From Sipunculus nudus (Eukaryota > Annelida > Sipuncula > Golfingiida > Sipunculidae): a stretch of 64,000 nt of DNA. The translations under genes were made by a program, and so were the position numbers. The stretch is from positions 76,187,429 to 76,251,428 of the forward strand of contig CM049312.1 of assembly GCA_026874595.1 (NCBI GenBank), read 5' to 3'. Each line of letters starts with the position of its first letter. Position 1 is the stretch's first letter. A model generated the notes under the pieces. The model made no database searches and had not been told where the DNA came from. It saw only the letters and a list, made by a program, of their open reading frames with translations. This document shows, one piece after another, positions 1 through 11,700 of the stretch.

Positions 1-3000
1 ACTTGTTTTCAACAGAATGAGGGAAGGAATCCTTGATTATCTGTAAGAGGATTGATTCTGTTTTTCTTTTTTTTTTCTTTTTTTAGGGGGGGGGGGGGGA
101 AGCAGCAGAGCAAACCAGAGGATAACTACATGCCCAGACCGTTTATTCAAATAAAGGTCTGTGAGTCCTGGCTAGTGTACCTTAAGCTACAAAACTTGTC
201 TAAACCATGTTGAAACCTCTTTAAAATTACAATTTGTATGTTAAATCAGGTTTGTATAAACCAGATATTTATTTAACCTCAGGGTGACGTCTAACCTCAG
301 GGTGAGAGGAGCCAACACATAAGGAACCACCCCATCAGAGATTGAGTTACATTTGAATATTTTACTGGTGTATAGTCCTAATTAATAATTTTGGTCTTTG
401 TCAATCAGTAGGAAATAGAACTTAGCTGTTTCATAAATGTTGAAATCTTTAGTAAATGTTAAAATTATTTATTACTATGACTTAGTGCAATGAGTGATTA
501 ATATTACTGCATTATGTGGACTTATATTTAATCTTAAATTATGCTTATACCTTAAATTATTCTCTTAATCTGTTGCAATTATTTTACAACTAGTGGTTCA
601 CGATCAAGTGAATAAAGCTCTACATGAGTGGGGCAATTAATTTAGGCATTATGTTTGAAAGATATGAATGATATGTTCCATAATATTGTCATTCATCTAA
701 ATAACTCCCTAATTGTTTGATAAAAAAATTAGCTAAAAATAAGGCATGATATAAACACTGTCTCTGACTTGTTTTTATTCAAGAGGTGATTAGCACATGT
801 ATCCAGTCTGATCTATTTCTCCAATGATCTTAATTTGGGATTTTAATAAATCTCATGGCCTCTATGCGTGGCTTAAGAAGCTGCCTAAGTTATCCACCTG
901 GCAGCATTTAATATCCATGGTTATTTACAGATAAATCTAAGTGATAAAGACCCTAGATTATACACACAGCCCTACATCCAGCCTACTACTGTAGGTCACA
1001 GCCTCTGGCTACTAAACACTGTTTGTACCACCTGCAGGCCTATGGTCAACTTACAGTGAGTTCCGGATAAGGTCTATTTAGGAAGGCCTCAGACACCAGC
1101 CACGGGGTTAAAGAAAATCTTACCTGCCATGGTGTTGTAGATAGAACACGTCTTGACGGTACTACATGGAAAGCTATTCTGAGTCTCATCCATCCCCGCT
1201 ATACACAGACATGGTGGGGACGGTTTTTATCTCTCACCACACTGTCTCCTAACACGCTCCATATGTTTACCTGGTTTTCATCACAGCCGTTTGTGTGTGT
1301 TTTGTAAGACCCCGCTGTGTATGTGTTTGTGTATTTATATGTGTGTGTTATAGTGATAATATTAAGCGACACCAGCTTGAAGTTTAAGAATTTAAAAACA
1401 TCAGACTTTAAAGATATGATTTCTGATTGTATTGTTGGCAAAAAAAGCAGAATAGTACAAATATGTTAAAACGAAGCCAGCGTGTCGGCAATGGCGTTAC
1501 CACTTGCAGGTTGTACTTAATTATTCGGTGAATGTGGGAGATAAAAAATGTTTATGCCATTAATGTTAAGGTCCCTGATCATACACATCCCACTTTACGA
1601 TACAACTTTAATATCGACCAACTAGAAATCTGCATTTAAGGAATGCAAGCCTCCGCCGTGTGTTTTTCTATTCAATTATTCCGCCTATATTCCCAGGTCC
1701 ATTCGTGCAAAAATAAATCATTTGTGAATATTCCTTGATGACGTTCCTGATTCCTGATCATAACCGGATGCACACCAAAATCTAGTCGATTGCTCAAAAA
1801 CTTTCATGAGATTCAGTTCATGATTATGTGAGTTATGTTGTGAATAAACACATACACAAAGACACACGAGCGAGGATGAACGCATGCTCTTCTGGCTGCG
1901 GCAAATATTTTCCATAAATAATGGTATTCTTTCAGCAAACCTTTCAGTCGGGTAACAAGTAACGCCAGTCAGGATGTCATTACATATACCAGTCACAGTG
2001 CGGGATGCCGGCCTTAATTATATATTTTGTTTTGTCCCAGATGTCGGAGAACAGTAATCTAAGCTTCCTCGGTGAGACAGACTAAACATGCCGGGGCTGC
2101 TCTCGGAAGGCTCAAAGATTAAGGCGGGGGAGGGGGTCCTCCAAGAAGGGCACAAAATTAAATCAGGGGTTGAGCGGGCTGTTCCATATGGAAGTAAGTA
2201 AGGCTCAGTTAATATTTTTGAACATGTGTCATTCAATTTAATTCAATTTAAATAAATTGATCAAATTTAACATCTTAACTGCTTTTGCTTAAAGAAAGAG
2301 GGTCCATCCATCAGCCTGGATTTGGAAAAGTCTACATTTTTTTAGGATTTTTGGTTGCTTGTGTTCAGTTAAATCTATTCATTTGATGACTTTGTGTTAA
2401 ATTGGTGAATAAATTAAGAAGAAATTAAATCAGAAGACTTATTTCTGTAACCTCTGTTTTTTCAGAGATTCTATAAAAGTCATTTCTTTAATTCTTTAAA
2501 TTAATGTTGATGATACATGTTACAAAGGGCCTTGTGACTGTTTAGATTTTCATGTTTGTATTCAGACAAGTACCATGTTTAATGTCAAAAGGCCTTTCAG
2601 ACTCCCAACTTCTATGTATGTTTCAATGGGGCAGTACCCTGAGAAATCCCATTTGTAAAGTCATTCTTGTATAACCTTCAGTTTGTAAGCGTTCTGCATG
2701 CACTGGTATCTCCTGTAAACCTTTGTGAATAAGCATTGGTTGTTTCTATCGATTTCATAACAACAAGTTGTCCGTGCTGGTTATATGGTAAGGCATTTAA
2801 AGAGGAAAAGCTTTGCCAGTGACATTTTAGCTGGCCAGAGATTCTCAGAGGAGAGAGACATGAACAGGAGCCGGACAGTAACGGAAGGCCTGTTGGGTGG
2901 ATAGTCTCTAAAACTGAAGGTGTTCAACCCTTAGAACCCTGATATTTGTGTATTCGAAGTACCTCTCTTTTTAATATGATAGACTCTAAATGTTTACCGC

Positions 3001-4137
3001 TTTCTGTACAAGAAGCAGTTAATTGTCTAAGAAGACCATATGTGACCAGGACTGTGCCGAATGGTTTGGAACATTGCGTGAACTAACCTGTTTGTGAGTC
3101 GTGACATACGTCCTCTGCGAGAACGCACAACAACGGCCATCAATCCTATTGCATCAATACCCTTTATAAACATTTGGTAATCTTAACATCAGGCTACATA
3201 TGGTGAAGTAACATAAAAATAAATGTGACCTCACAAACAAAATTTAAATCAATCTCTATGCAACTGGTTAACTGATGTGTGGAGTACAAGTTAGGTGCAC
3301 TAACCCGCGTTTTACAAGCTTTCGGCCATGCTGTCAGAAAATAAACAAACGTGCGGGGGGGGGGGGGGGGGGTAGGGTGTTCAAATATGCTGAGTTAAAG
3401 CGCTTTTTCTAGCACATGACAGGTGTTGCTAGAGAGTATACCAAAAAGCAAAAATCTACCGATTTGGCTGGTTCATATCCAGTGACAGCATACTTGTAGG
3501 CGATGTCAAAAATGACGAATATATTTGCATCGTCATAGAGCCTTACAGTGCGGCCCTAGATGAAAAATGTAAAGGCACTCAGATGCTAGTATGCAGGTTG
3601 TAGACTTTCTTTTGTCAGACGGGCGAATTAGAATGTTTCATTGTTAATACACATATAATGATCGTAGAACCAAAATCAGTAGCAGTACCACCAGTATTGG
3701 CTATGACAAAATGCAGACCCATATCCCTGCAACCCCTCCCCCCTAAAAAAATAATGATCCATGAAAAAATTGCTTATACCAAAAGTCTGTGTGTATGGTC
3801 TTAGCAACTCTTTAATTAATATAAATTCTGTCTACTGCTATAATAAGTAAATTAGCACAATATATAATATTTTATTTGCTTTAACTCTTTATGTTGTTCT
3901 TTCTCCACTTTCTCGACAAAATACTTCACTGGTGACAGACAACTATGCACGCCATGAGAATATAAATGTATACGTCCCGTGCAAGTGAATAAAATAAGTT
4001 TCCTGTGAACCAAAGCGACCAACAGAAATATTCAACGCATCCGAAGTTCAACAGAGCCGGTATGTTGTGTATCATGAATGAAGAATCACCTGTGCATACA
4101 GAGAAATGAAGGAGTAGCCATGAAGCCAGTTCCTGTG
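1..4137. other. No gene recognised
   Basis: AT-rich sequence with a poly-T/poly-G run near the start and a short direct repeat of TAACCTCAGGGTGA (278 and 293). Short ORFs here show no domain, splice context or codon pattern of a gene. Confidence 0.5.
3355..3372. repeat. Poly-G tract
   Basis: An 18-base G run. Comparable G or C runs lie at 86-99, 11271-11285, 19233-19250, 29271-29286, 30586-30597, 32025-32036 and 42758-42777. Confidence 0.9.
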
Positions 4138-4530
4138 GCTTCTGTGGCTCAGTGATAAAGCACAGGGCTCTAAGTCGGGAGATCGTGAGTTCGACTCTGA
4201 GCCGAGGCGATGAGCTTTTTAACGGTCTGCCCCCACCCAGGGTGAGCGATCTGCAGGCTTAATGGGGAGGCTGTGCCCAACAGTCATGTTTCACCCACAA
4301 ACGAGTGCGCCTTCCGTGGGGTTCCTCGGTGTTATGACCTAGCATTGGGGATGACACGCACACAGGACCCGCAGGAGTGGTACACCGAGCCTGGTTGACA
4401 GCAGGATAATCGGGTATAAGATCCTGTCACGTAGTCCGAAACCGGAATGGAACTTTGCAAGTGTACATAGTAATTGTAATGCAAGCATTAGATTAAAATT
4501 GGGGCTGTTACCTCTACTAATAAGACCTAA
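4138..4530 (+). mobile_element. tRNA-derived SINE, family A
   Basis: The tRNA-like head has an A box TGGCTCAGTGAT (4145) and a B box GAGTTCGACTC (4187). The body has blocks seen in the other copies: CTGCAGGCTTAATGGG, GGGGTTCCTCGGTGTTATGA and CCTGTCACGTAGTCCGAAAC. The tail is GGCTGTTACCTCTA. Copies recur at 26199, 27386, 31208 (minus) and 49069. Confidence 0.8.
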
Positions 4531-5497
4531 AAAAGCCAGTTCGGTTTATTCATATAGACCCGGTGAATTTTTTTATTGCACAGATTCATTTGGAATACTC
4601 AACATACTACGGGGTTAGGTCCAGAGCAGCAAATGCTTGTGAGCTTATTTATGCATTTTTATATACATATAATGTCCGAGTGTGCATGCACGAGGTGTTG
4701 GTGTCTAAGTGCGTCTCCGAACGATACAAATTGAACCCAAAGGATCACAAAAATAGAGTGTGAACCTTAACAACATATCAAACAGGTGAATTTGAGATGA
4801 TAAAGCCTGGTGCCTGGATGGTTTTGGTTGGTAACTTTTGTATTCATCCCAAATAAAACAATGCCGTGAGATACTACACATATTATTGCAAATGTTAGTT
4901 TACCTTAAACAAAGTAAATTGATGCACCGATGTGAGATAAAAATAGTTATTTTATCATGATAAGCTTACGACAACCGGTATGATCCGTATAAATTAACAG
5001 GTAACATTTCAAAATTACACAAAACTGGCATGAGAACTTGTGACACATAAAGAAAGCTTCGTCTAAACCGCATGTGAACAAAGATACACATTTAAATTTG
5101 AAATAAGAATAATGCAATAATGCATAGTTAAATAGTTTAGCATGTTATTTACATTCACCATATGATACCTATTATTAACCTGTACATGGATTAAAAGCAG
5201 ATTTATTTTCCCCCCTTTTTATTAAAATAAATAAACGTATTTCATATGTCTACATTGATTCTAGTGTTTCACCTTTACTTTCAACATATTTCAGGAAGAT
5301 ATTCAACTCTAATTACTAAATAATGCAATTCTATTTAATTCTGCATTTACACATTAATACATATGCAAATAGGATACATTCGTTTTATTTTTTTATTCAA
5401 GGAGAACGTTTGTTCATCAGCCTTGAACACTGTGAGGGCTCAGTTTTCTCGACAAATAAAGTATCTTTTCAACATGTCGTTTACAAATTCAAGTCTC

Positions 5498-5760
5498 ATT
5501 CGAGGGCCTGGGTAATCAAGGGGTAAAACGCTCGGCTCTCTCCGCTGGCGACCCGGGTTCGATCCCCGGCGTGGCTATGAGAGTGGGTTGTAGTTGCCCG
5601 TCCAAGGCCGGTGGTTTTCTCAGGGTTCTCCGGTTCCCTCCACCTCTTCAGTCTACAGAACGACACTATCTGAGCCATGGGGAGTGCCGCGATAGTTATA
5701 ATAACTACTTGTACAGTCCATGTAATATAAAAGAAAGTTTGTATTAAGTCTCTTGGAACT
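5498..5760 (+). mobile_element. tRNA-derived SINE, family B
   Basis: The head begins GAGGGCCTGGGTAATCAAGG and includes GGTAAAACGCTCGG. A perfect B box, GGTTCGATCCC, is at 5557. The body has the block GGTTTTCTCAGGGTTCTCCGG, similar to a conserved central domain known from several metazoan SINE superfamilies (inference). A second copy is at 30055. Confidence 0.75.
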
Positions 5761-5925
5761 TATTTTGAGTTCATTTTAAGATACAACCAGAACCTGCCTA
5801 GGGTTCAGGCAAGAACTTTTACCCTCCAGTGGTACAAACCCGTAACACACAGAAAAGAAACCATTATTATAGCTAAGCATTAATGAAAACCAATATTTTG
5901 CTGAATTGTATGCCATGATTTGTCT

Positions 5926-7350
5926 TTAGCTTACTCCGCACAGAGAAACCTTAACCCCAATGCCCTTATTTAAATGTTGCCTTTCTCCATCAGGTGTCGT
6001 GATGCGAGTTGTCGGCGCAGTCTGCTTGGAGATTGATTTACCACACGCTCCATATCTAAATTGTTTTTCTCCACTATGTATCCTGAAATGCCTCTTTAAG
6101 TTACCTTTCTGAGAAAAAGATTTACCACACAGTTTACATTTAAATGGCTTTTCTCCAGTGTGTGTCATGATGTGTTTCTTTAGTATACTCCGGAATATGA
6201 AAGATTTACCGCACTGTAAACATTTATACGGTTTCTTTCCAGTATGTGTCCTTATATGAGTCTTTAAGTAACCTTTCTGAGAAAAAGATTTACCACACTG
6301 TTTACATTTAAATGGCTTTTCTCCAGTGTGTGTCATGATGTGTTTCTTTAGTATACTCCGGAATATGAAAGATTTACCGCACTGTAAACATTTATACGGT
6401 TTCTTTCCAGTATGTGTCCTTATATGAGTCTTTAAGTTACCTTTCTGAGAATAAGATTTACCACACTGTGCACATTTGAATGGCTTTTCTCCAGTGTGTG
6501 TCGTGATGTGAATCTTCAGGGTACCCTGGTTTCTGAACGATTTACCGCACTGTAAACATTTATATGGTCTTTCTCCAGTATGTGTCCTAATATGATACAT
6601 CAGACCACTCTGCTGTGTGAAAGATTTTCCACACTGTGCACATTTAAATGGTTTTTCTCCGGTATGTAGCCTGATGTGAGTCTTTAAGGTACATTTCCAA
6701 GAAAATGATTTACCACACTGTCTACATTTAAATGGTTTTTCTCCAGTAAATGATTTTTCTCCCGTATGTGTTTTGATGTTCTTCAAGGATTGCTTCGTAG
6801 AGGAACATTGATCGTATTGCTCAGATTTACGTGGGTTTTCAATGGTAGGCGTTTTATCGATTTCATTATTGTATTGTTCTGTCTTAATTAATTCACTCGA
6901 ATCAGCAATGTTCCTTTCAGTTACAACTGATGACACGTGAACTGTAATCTGATTAGCATGCTCCCTTTTACATGAAAGAGCATCACCTGATGTATTGTTC
7001 ATGTATGGAGGGCAAATCTGTGTTTCCATTGCTGATAAATTATCCTTGCTCTCTTCTGGGAAAACTATTTCCTCATCAGAAAAATCATTCTTTATGTAGA
7101 CATGTAGAGTTTTGCATTCATCCTCAATACTCGCACTGGTAAGCCCAGTATATTTGTTATTTTCAAAACAACCACTGACATTTGGTAGTAAATTATGTAC
7201 ATCTGATTCTATCTTAAGGGAGCATGACATGTCCTGGTTGAATCCATTGCTATGTCCTCCAGCATTTGAATCACTTTCGCTGCTTCCTTGTTCATTTTCT
7301 TTCTTTATGAACATATCTGAACCATGTGATGGCAGCCCAAAAGGTTCCAT
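5926..7350 (-). CDS. C2H2 zinc-finger protein, 474 aa, single coding exon
   Basis: This is a presumed nuclear DNA-binding protein. An acidic N-terminal half without a recognisable KRAB, BTB or ZAD domain (residues 1-200) precedes eight canonical C2H2 fingers from residue 207 to 425. They are joined by TGEKPF/TGKKPY-type linkers and spaced 28 residues apart. A ninth, C-terminal finger (about 431-451) is degenerate: its first Cys is Tyr and the His pair is lost. A stub with NIKTHTGEK just before finger 1 looks like the remains of another finger. Three psi-K-x-E sites (IKKE at 15, LKIE at 45, IKTE at 155) are candidate SUMO-acceptor motifs. The ATG at 7350 is the first in frame. On the minus strand it follows an acceptor (TTTTAATTGTAG) ending at 7362, so a non-coding 5' exon probably lies upstream. 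The stop is TAA. Target and biological role are unknown. Confidence 0.88.
   Translation of the reverse strand: MEPFGLPSHGSDMFIKKENEQGSSESDSNAGGHSNGFNQDMSCSLKIESDVHNLLPNVSGCFENNKYTGLTSASIEDECKTLHVYIKNDFSDEEIVFPEESKDNLSAMETQICPPYMNNTSGDALSCKREHANQITVHVSSVVTERNIADSSELIKTEQYNNEIDKTPTIENPRKSEQYDQCSSTKQSLKNIKTHTGEKSFTGEKPFKCRQCGKSFSWKCTLKTHIRLHTGEKPFKCAQCGKSFTQQSGLMYHIRTHTGERPYKCLQCGKSFRNQGTLKIHITTHTGEKPFKCAQCGKSYSQKGNLKTHIRTHTGKKPYKCLQCGKSFIFRSILKKHIMTHTGEKPFKCKQCGKSFSQKGYLKTHIRTHTGKKPYKCLQCGKSFIFRSILKKHIMTHTGEKPFKCKLCGKSFSQKGNLKRHFRIHSGEKQFRYGACGKSISKQTAPTTRITTPDGERQHLNKGIGVKVSLCGVS
6121..6456 (-). repeat. 168-bp intragenic duplication of a zinc-finger pair
   Basis: Inside the zinc-finger exon two adjacent 168-bp blocks (6121-6288 and 6289-6456) are nearly identical. 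Each encodes two fingers (56 residues). Fingers 5 and 7 are identical in protein, including the helix residues FIFRSILKKH. The partners differ at a few positions only. This indicates a recent unequal exchange that enlarged the finger array. Confidence 0.85.
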
Positions 7351-7493
7351 GTTGCCTCCTTCTACAATTAAAAGAACAAATGCAATTTAAAATATTCAAG
7401 CAAGCGACCTGTATATCACTGCGCTAATCTGAAATATTCATAATGGGATTACGCTTAAATTATGTATTAGATTATAAATAAGGAAGTCTACTG

Positions 7494-7590
7494 AATATAT
7501 ATATATATTTATATATATATATATATACATATTTATATGTTATATATAAAAATAGTTATATATATATATTATATATATAAACATATATAT

Positions 7591-7642
<52 letters not shown>

Positions 7643-7643
7643 T
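7494..7643. repeat. (AT)n/(GA)n microsatellite
   Basis: An interrupted AT-dinucleotide array ends in a GA run (7620-7643), just upstream of the zinc-finger exon. Confidence 0.9.
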
Positions 7644-8356
7644 ATGGAAGATAGCCATGCTGGTTCATTGTATATAGGAATGGAAAATGTATATACAATA
7701 AAGTCGGTTTACTGCAGATGGGAATCAAACCCATAACCTTCCGGTCTATAGGAACCAGTAAAATGACTAAACAATAGTGACGTAAGAGGGCTGCCCGCTA
7801 CATGTGTCGACACAGGAACTTGGCATGCAGCAGGGAGAACTGGTTACCGTATATGCTGAACACCATATCAGTTTCTCTACTAGTAACCAGTATCGTTCTG
7901 TATTTTTTTATTGAACCAAAGAAGAGGATGACGCTGTTTTTGTTCTACTATAATATAATGAACATATTTAGAAGCCCAATATAAATTTTTTATACCTTAA
8001 TTCTTAATAATGAAATTTTTCTATCGGCGAATCACCTGTTATATTTTCAAAAAATTCATAACATTATAGAATTTTACCTTCATTTGATACCAGTGTTTTA
8101 CAACCTTTATTCAACATAATTCCATTGATTTACAGTGCCCTTATCTTCTATCGACCCTTATTTACCTATTTTTCCGGGAAGGTTGCATTTTCACCTCGTT
8201 TTAGTGGTTATTTCTTTTGAGTAAAAAAGAGGCTTATCATTAAAACACTGTTTATAACAAGTGGCCAATGGGCCATGACGCACAGGGGAATTTGACATAC
8301 AGGTGGTGCATGAATTAATTTTTGATGTTATGGTCTGGCGTAATATAAATGTTTGG

Positions 8357-8722
8357 GAACCCAGCGACTCTCTGTACACTGAGCGGCAATAACCCTCGCA
8401 GCACCTCTGGAAACTCGAGGCAGCACCTCTCGCTGCACCCCTCTGGACACTCGGTGGCAGCACCTCTCGCAGCACCTCTCGGGACACTGGGCGTCAGCAT
8501 CACTCGCCTCAGCTGTCTGATGACTGGGCGGCAGCACCTCTCGCAGCAGTTCTGTTGACACTTGGCGGCTACACCTCTCGCAGCGACTCTCTGTACACTG
8601 GGCTGCAGTACATCTCAGGTCACCGGATAGCGGTACGTTACACTGGCGGTTGGCACTTCTGGACACTGGCGGTCGGCACTTCTGGACTCTGAGGGTCAAC
8701 ATCTCTGGACTCTGAGGATCAT
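8357..8722. repeat. GC-rich imperfect tandem repeat, about 37-bp unit
   Basis: The repeat unit is GCAGCACCTCTCGCAGCACC-like and ends GACACTGGGCG. It is repeated with internal duplications and decays into GGCACTTCTGGACACTGGCG units towards 8722. Open frames across it are by-products of the repeat. Confidence 0.7.
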
Positions 8723-11700
8723 TTATATTCATAAGACTTGTACAAAGCCTGGCCTTCTTTTTCTTTTATGGTCCATCTATATTGATTTGCACCATGAATA
8801 GGCTGGGAACACAGTGATTTCCACAACAATGGTATAAATGGACCTACAGCGCATTTTGTAACCCCTCTCTTGAATACAGCCATTGTTTAACAACACAACA
8901 ATTTGACCGGCGCAAAAATCCTCGCACAAATAATACAAATGTACAGCTAACCGGTTACAGCAAACCCAATAAATGAAAAGCAAATAAAATGACACGGTCC
9001 ATTTCGTTACACCAACTAATATCGTTATAACGTTAGTGCCATATGGCAATCAAAATGGATTTGTACGAAACTGGTTCGAGTATCCTATTTTGACTCGCAC
9101 GTAACCACGCTGCTTCTTATGCATAAAAATTTACACACAGGGAGGAAATTAAGATAAAGAATTGATAGTGATCATTAAATATTAGAAAGAATTTTGCAGT
9201 AATGAAAAAAGATAGCAAAAAATGAAGTTCTTGTATATTTTTATGAGCACCATGTATGCTAACACCTCCAAAACTAATATGAACATGTTATTGAATATTT
9301 GTTATATATTAGGATTCTGGATCCTCTTGTTTAGTAGCCCTTCATAGAATTAAAAAATGGTGTTGAGAAACCATTTATCATAACACAGGTTTTCATGTTA
9401 TTATGCATTTTTTTCTTTCAACAATAATGGGCCACAGCCCTGCTTTCTGAGAAAATTAAGACCCCGCCTATTGTCTAAAGAGTCAAATGCTCCACACAGA
9501 ATTGGTTCTCCCTGTTTTGAATCACACTATTCTAATATATCGCTGATTAACCGCGATTTGGGTCGACTCCTTTATCAAGAATTTTGTTTAATACCTTAAG
9601 TACACATTTATTAAGCTTATTTGATACAAGGATCGCATGTATCTGATGTCATTTCGTGATTTTTCCAAAAGCTTAATAACTTTTTTTTACTCTCTCTGTT
9701 AACTTTCCTGAGGGATACCCTTCATCTTTGCCGATTGTATTTAATGAATCCAAATTAAACTCCTTTGTAATACAATCATCACTGGTGTTACAATATTAGG
9801 CGTACTTCTTAAAGCTTCGAATACCACTCTTACAGTGGCATTACAGTGACAATTAAAGGCCTTATCATGCGTTCATTTTGGTATACCCTAAATTACTTCA
9901 GAAAACATTTCAGATTCCTCTGAAGCTACATCTGCAGGAAACCTGGGTGTACTAATCATGTATATGGATCATTATTTAGTTGTTGTCCATTGTTTCTACA
10001 GACTCCACTTTATAACTGTCTGATTATTATTTTTGTATTATAGATTTAGATAAAACTAGAGCTGCGCTCGACCTACTCATAACACTGAGCTCTTGATCTA
10101 AAAAGAAAACCATATTTTATCAGATCGTAACAATTTTCACGCTTTTGCTTTAATCCTTGTACTTTTCAATATTTTCACATTTCCCAGTATTTCTCTCTAG
10201 CTGCTCCCCTTCTTGTTCTAAGCCAACACGCTTTATTCTATTAGCTCTTCTGTTTTTTCTTGAGTATGCAATTGCAAATTTTCTATTTATAATATTTTTA
10301 ATAATTCCACTACGTTTACGCACATCATATATCTGTCTGTAAAGTTTCTTGTTTCACTGGGTGTTTTGTCTTTTAATTTGGTTATAAACATGGCGTCTAC
10401 AACCAAAGAATTATTTAACTGCTAGTATGATGGCCAACCTTTGGACACTTCAGTAGAAGAATGCATTAGCAATACCGCTGTATGGGTTATTATCATAGAG
10501 TGTATAATCCAACAATAAGTAACAAAGTGTTGCTAAGTATATAAAATAAGAAAAGAGACTAATATAAAAGTGGGTTTATTTTCCTCCAAGTAAACCTGTA
10601 ATATTTGGGTTCCATAGTCGAAATATACCGCACAGATCTAAGGTTAAATAATTATATTCAACGAGTCAATAGATTTCTATCTAAATGTAAAGTTCACTCC
10701 CGGGCGTTCTAGGGGAGAAACAGAAACTCCTCCCCATATAATTTTACATTATAGTCTATGTCAAATTTTGTAATCATTTTACATATTTTTGTAACATACC
10801 ATTTGTCCTGGCTTACTGCTTGGACCATAAACATTGATAGTAAAAATTGGCAATCCTGTTAAAAGTTATCAAATGACACAATTACCCACTTTCGCAATGA
10901 TACTTTCAACTGACTTGAATTGCAATTTTGCTCCATTTAAAATAATGGCATCTCTGGCAATGCTAGTTCCGGGGATGAAAAACGTACCTCGCCGTAGATT
11001 TCGCCAAGGTTGTTCAGTCTTCCTTGAATGAGTTCCTTGTATGAAATTTATATTGTATCGTTATAACAATTGTATAACATTTTAGCTTCAATGATGCCTA
11101 CAGAGGTGCCCAGATTTTCTTCAAATTTTCCATGGTGATAAATTGTGGATAAAATATTAGAGACCAAGAAGCGGAGTATTTAGGAGAAATCAGTTATAGC
11201 CCTGCGAACTGAATACCGGGCAGTCAATACGGAGGGCCGGGGGTTAGCAGGGGATGGTCCATGTAATTACCCCCCCCCCCCCCCCGTTATTCAGCGAAAA
11301 ACATTTATTTATTGGGAATTAAATATTAATATATATTAATTAGAATAAAAGACTCATTTCTGAGTTTATTATGAATTATTATATATATAAACTTAGTTTG
11401 GAATTAACCTTCACTGCAATATAATACCTCATTTTTTAAACCTTTAAGGTGAACTAAAACGATTTTTTACTCGCTAACTAGATTCAGCATGCATGAAAAA
11501 TTACCCCGATAAGTCAAATGATAGTTTATTACAGTGAAAGTAACAATTTGAAGTAAAAGAAATTAGCCTCAGGAATATGAGTCACGCATGGCGAGACCAT
11601 CACGGGTCTGACGTCAGGTGCTGACGTCATAGTTACCTAACAACCAAAACACATGTCCACGTCAGTGTCTCGTCTGAGATTTTCATAGTGCTCGGCTGTG

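Noticed and set aside
4138-4210. Possible functional tRNA gene
   Set aside because: A and B boxes are present but the acceptor stem does not pair and the same head continues into a shared roughly 300-base body in other copies, so it is a SINE.
5510-5580. Possible functional tRNA gene with a perfect B box
   Set aside because: It is followed by the same body as the copy at 30055 and has poor stem pairing; it is a SINE head.
8328-8732. 134-codon minus-strand open frame rich in Arg, Ser and Cys
   Set aside because: It lies wholly within the GC-rich tandem repeat; several frames are open on both strands because the repeat lacks stops. No domain or splice context.
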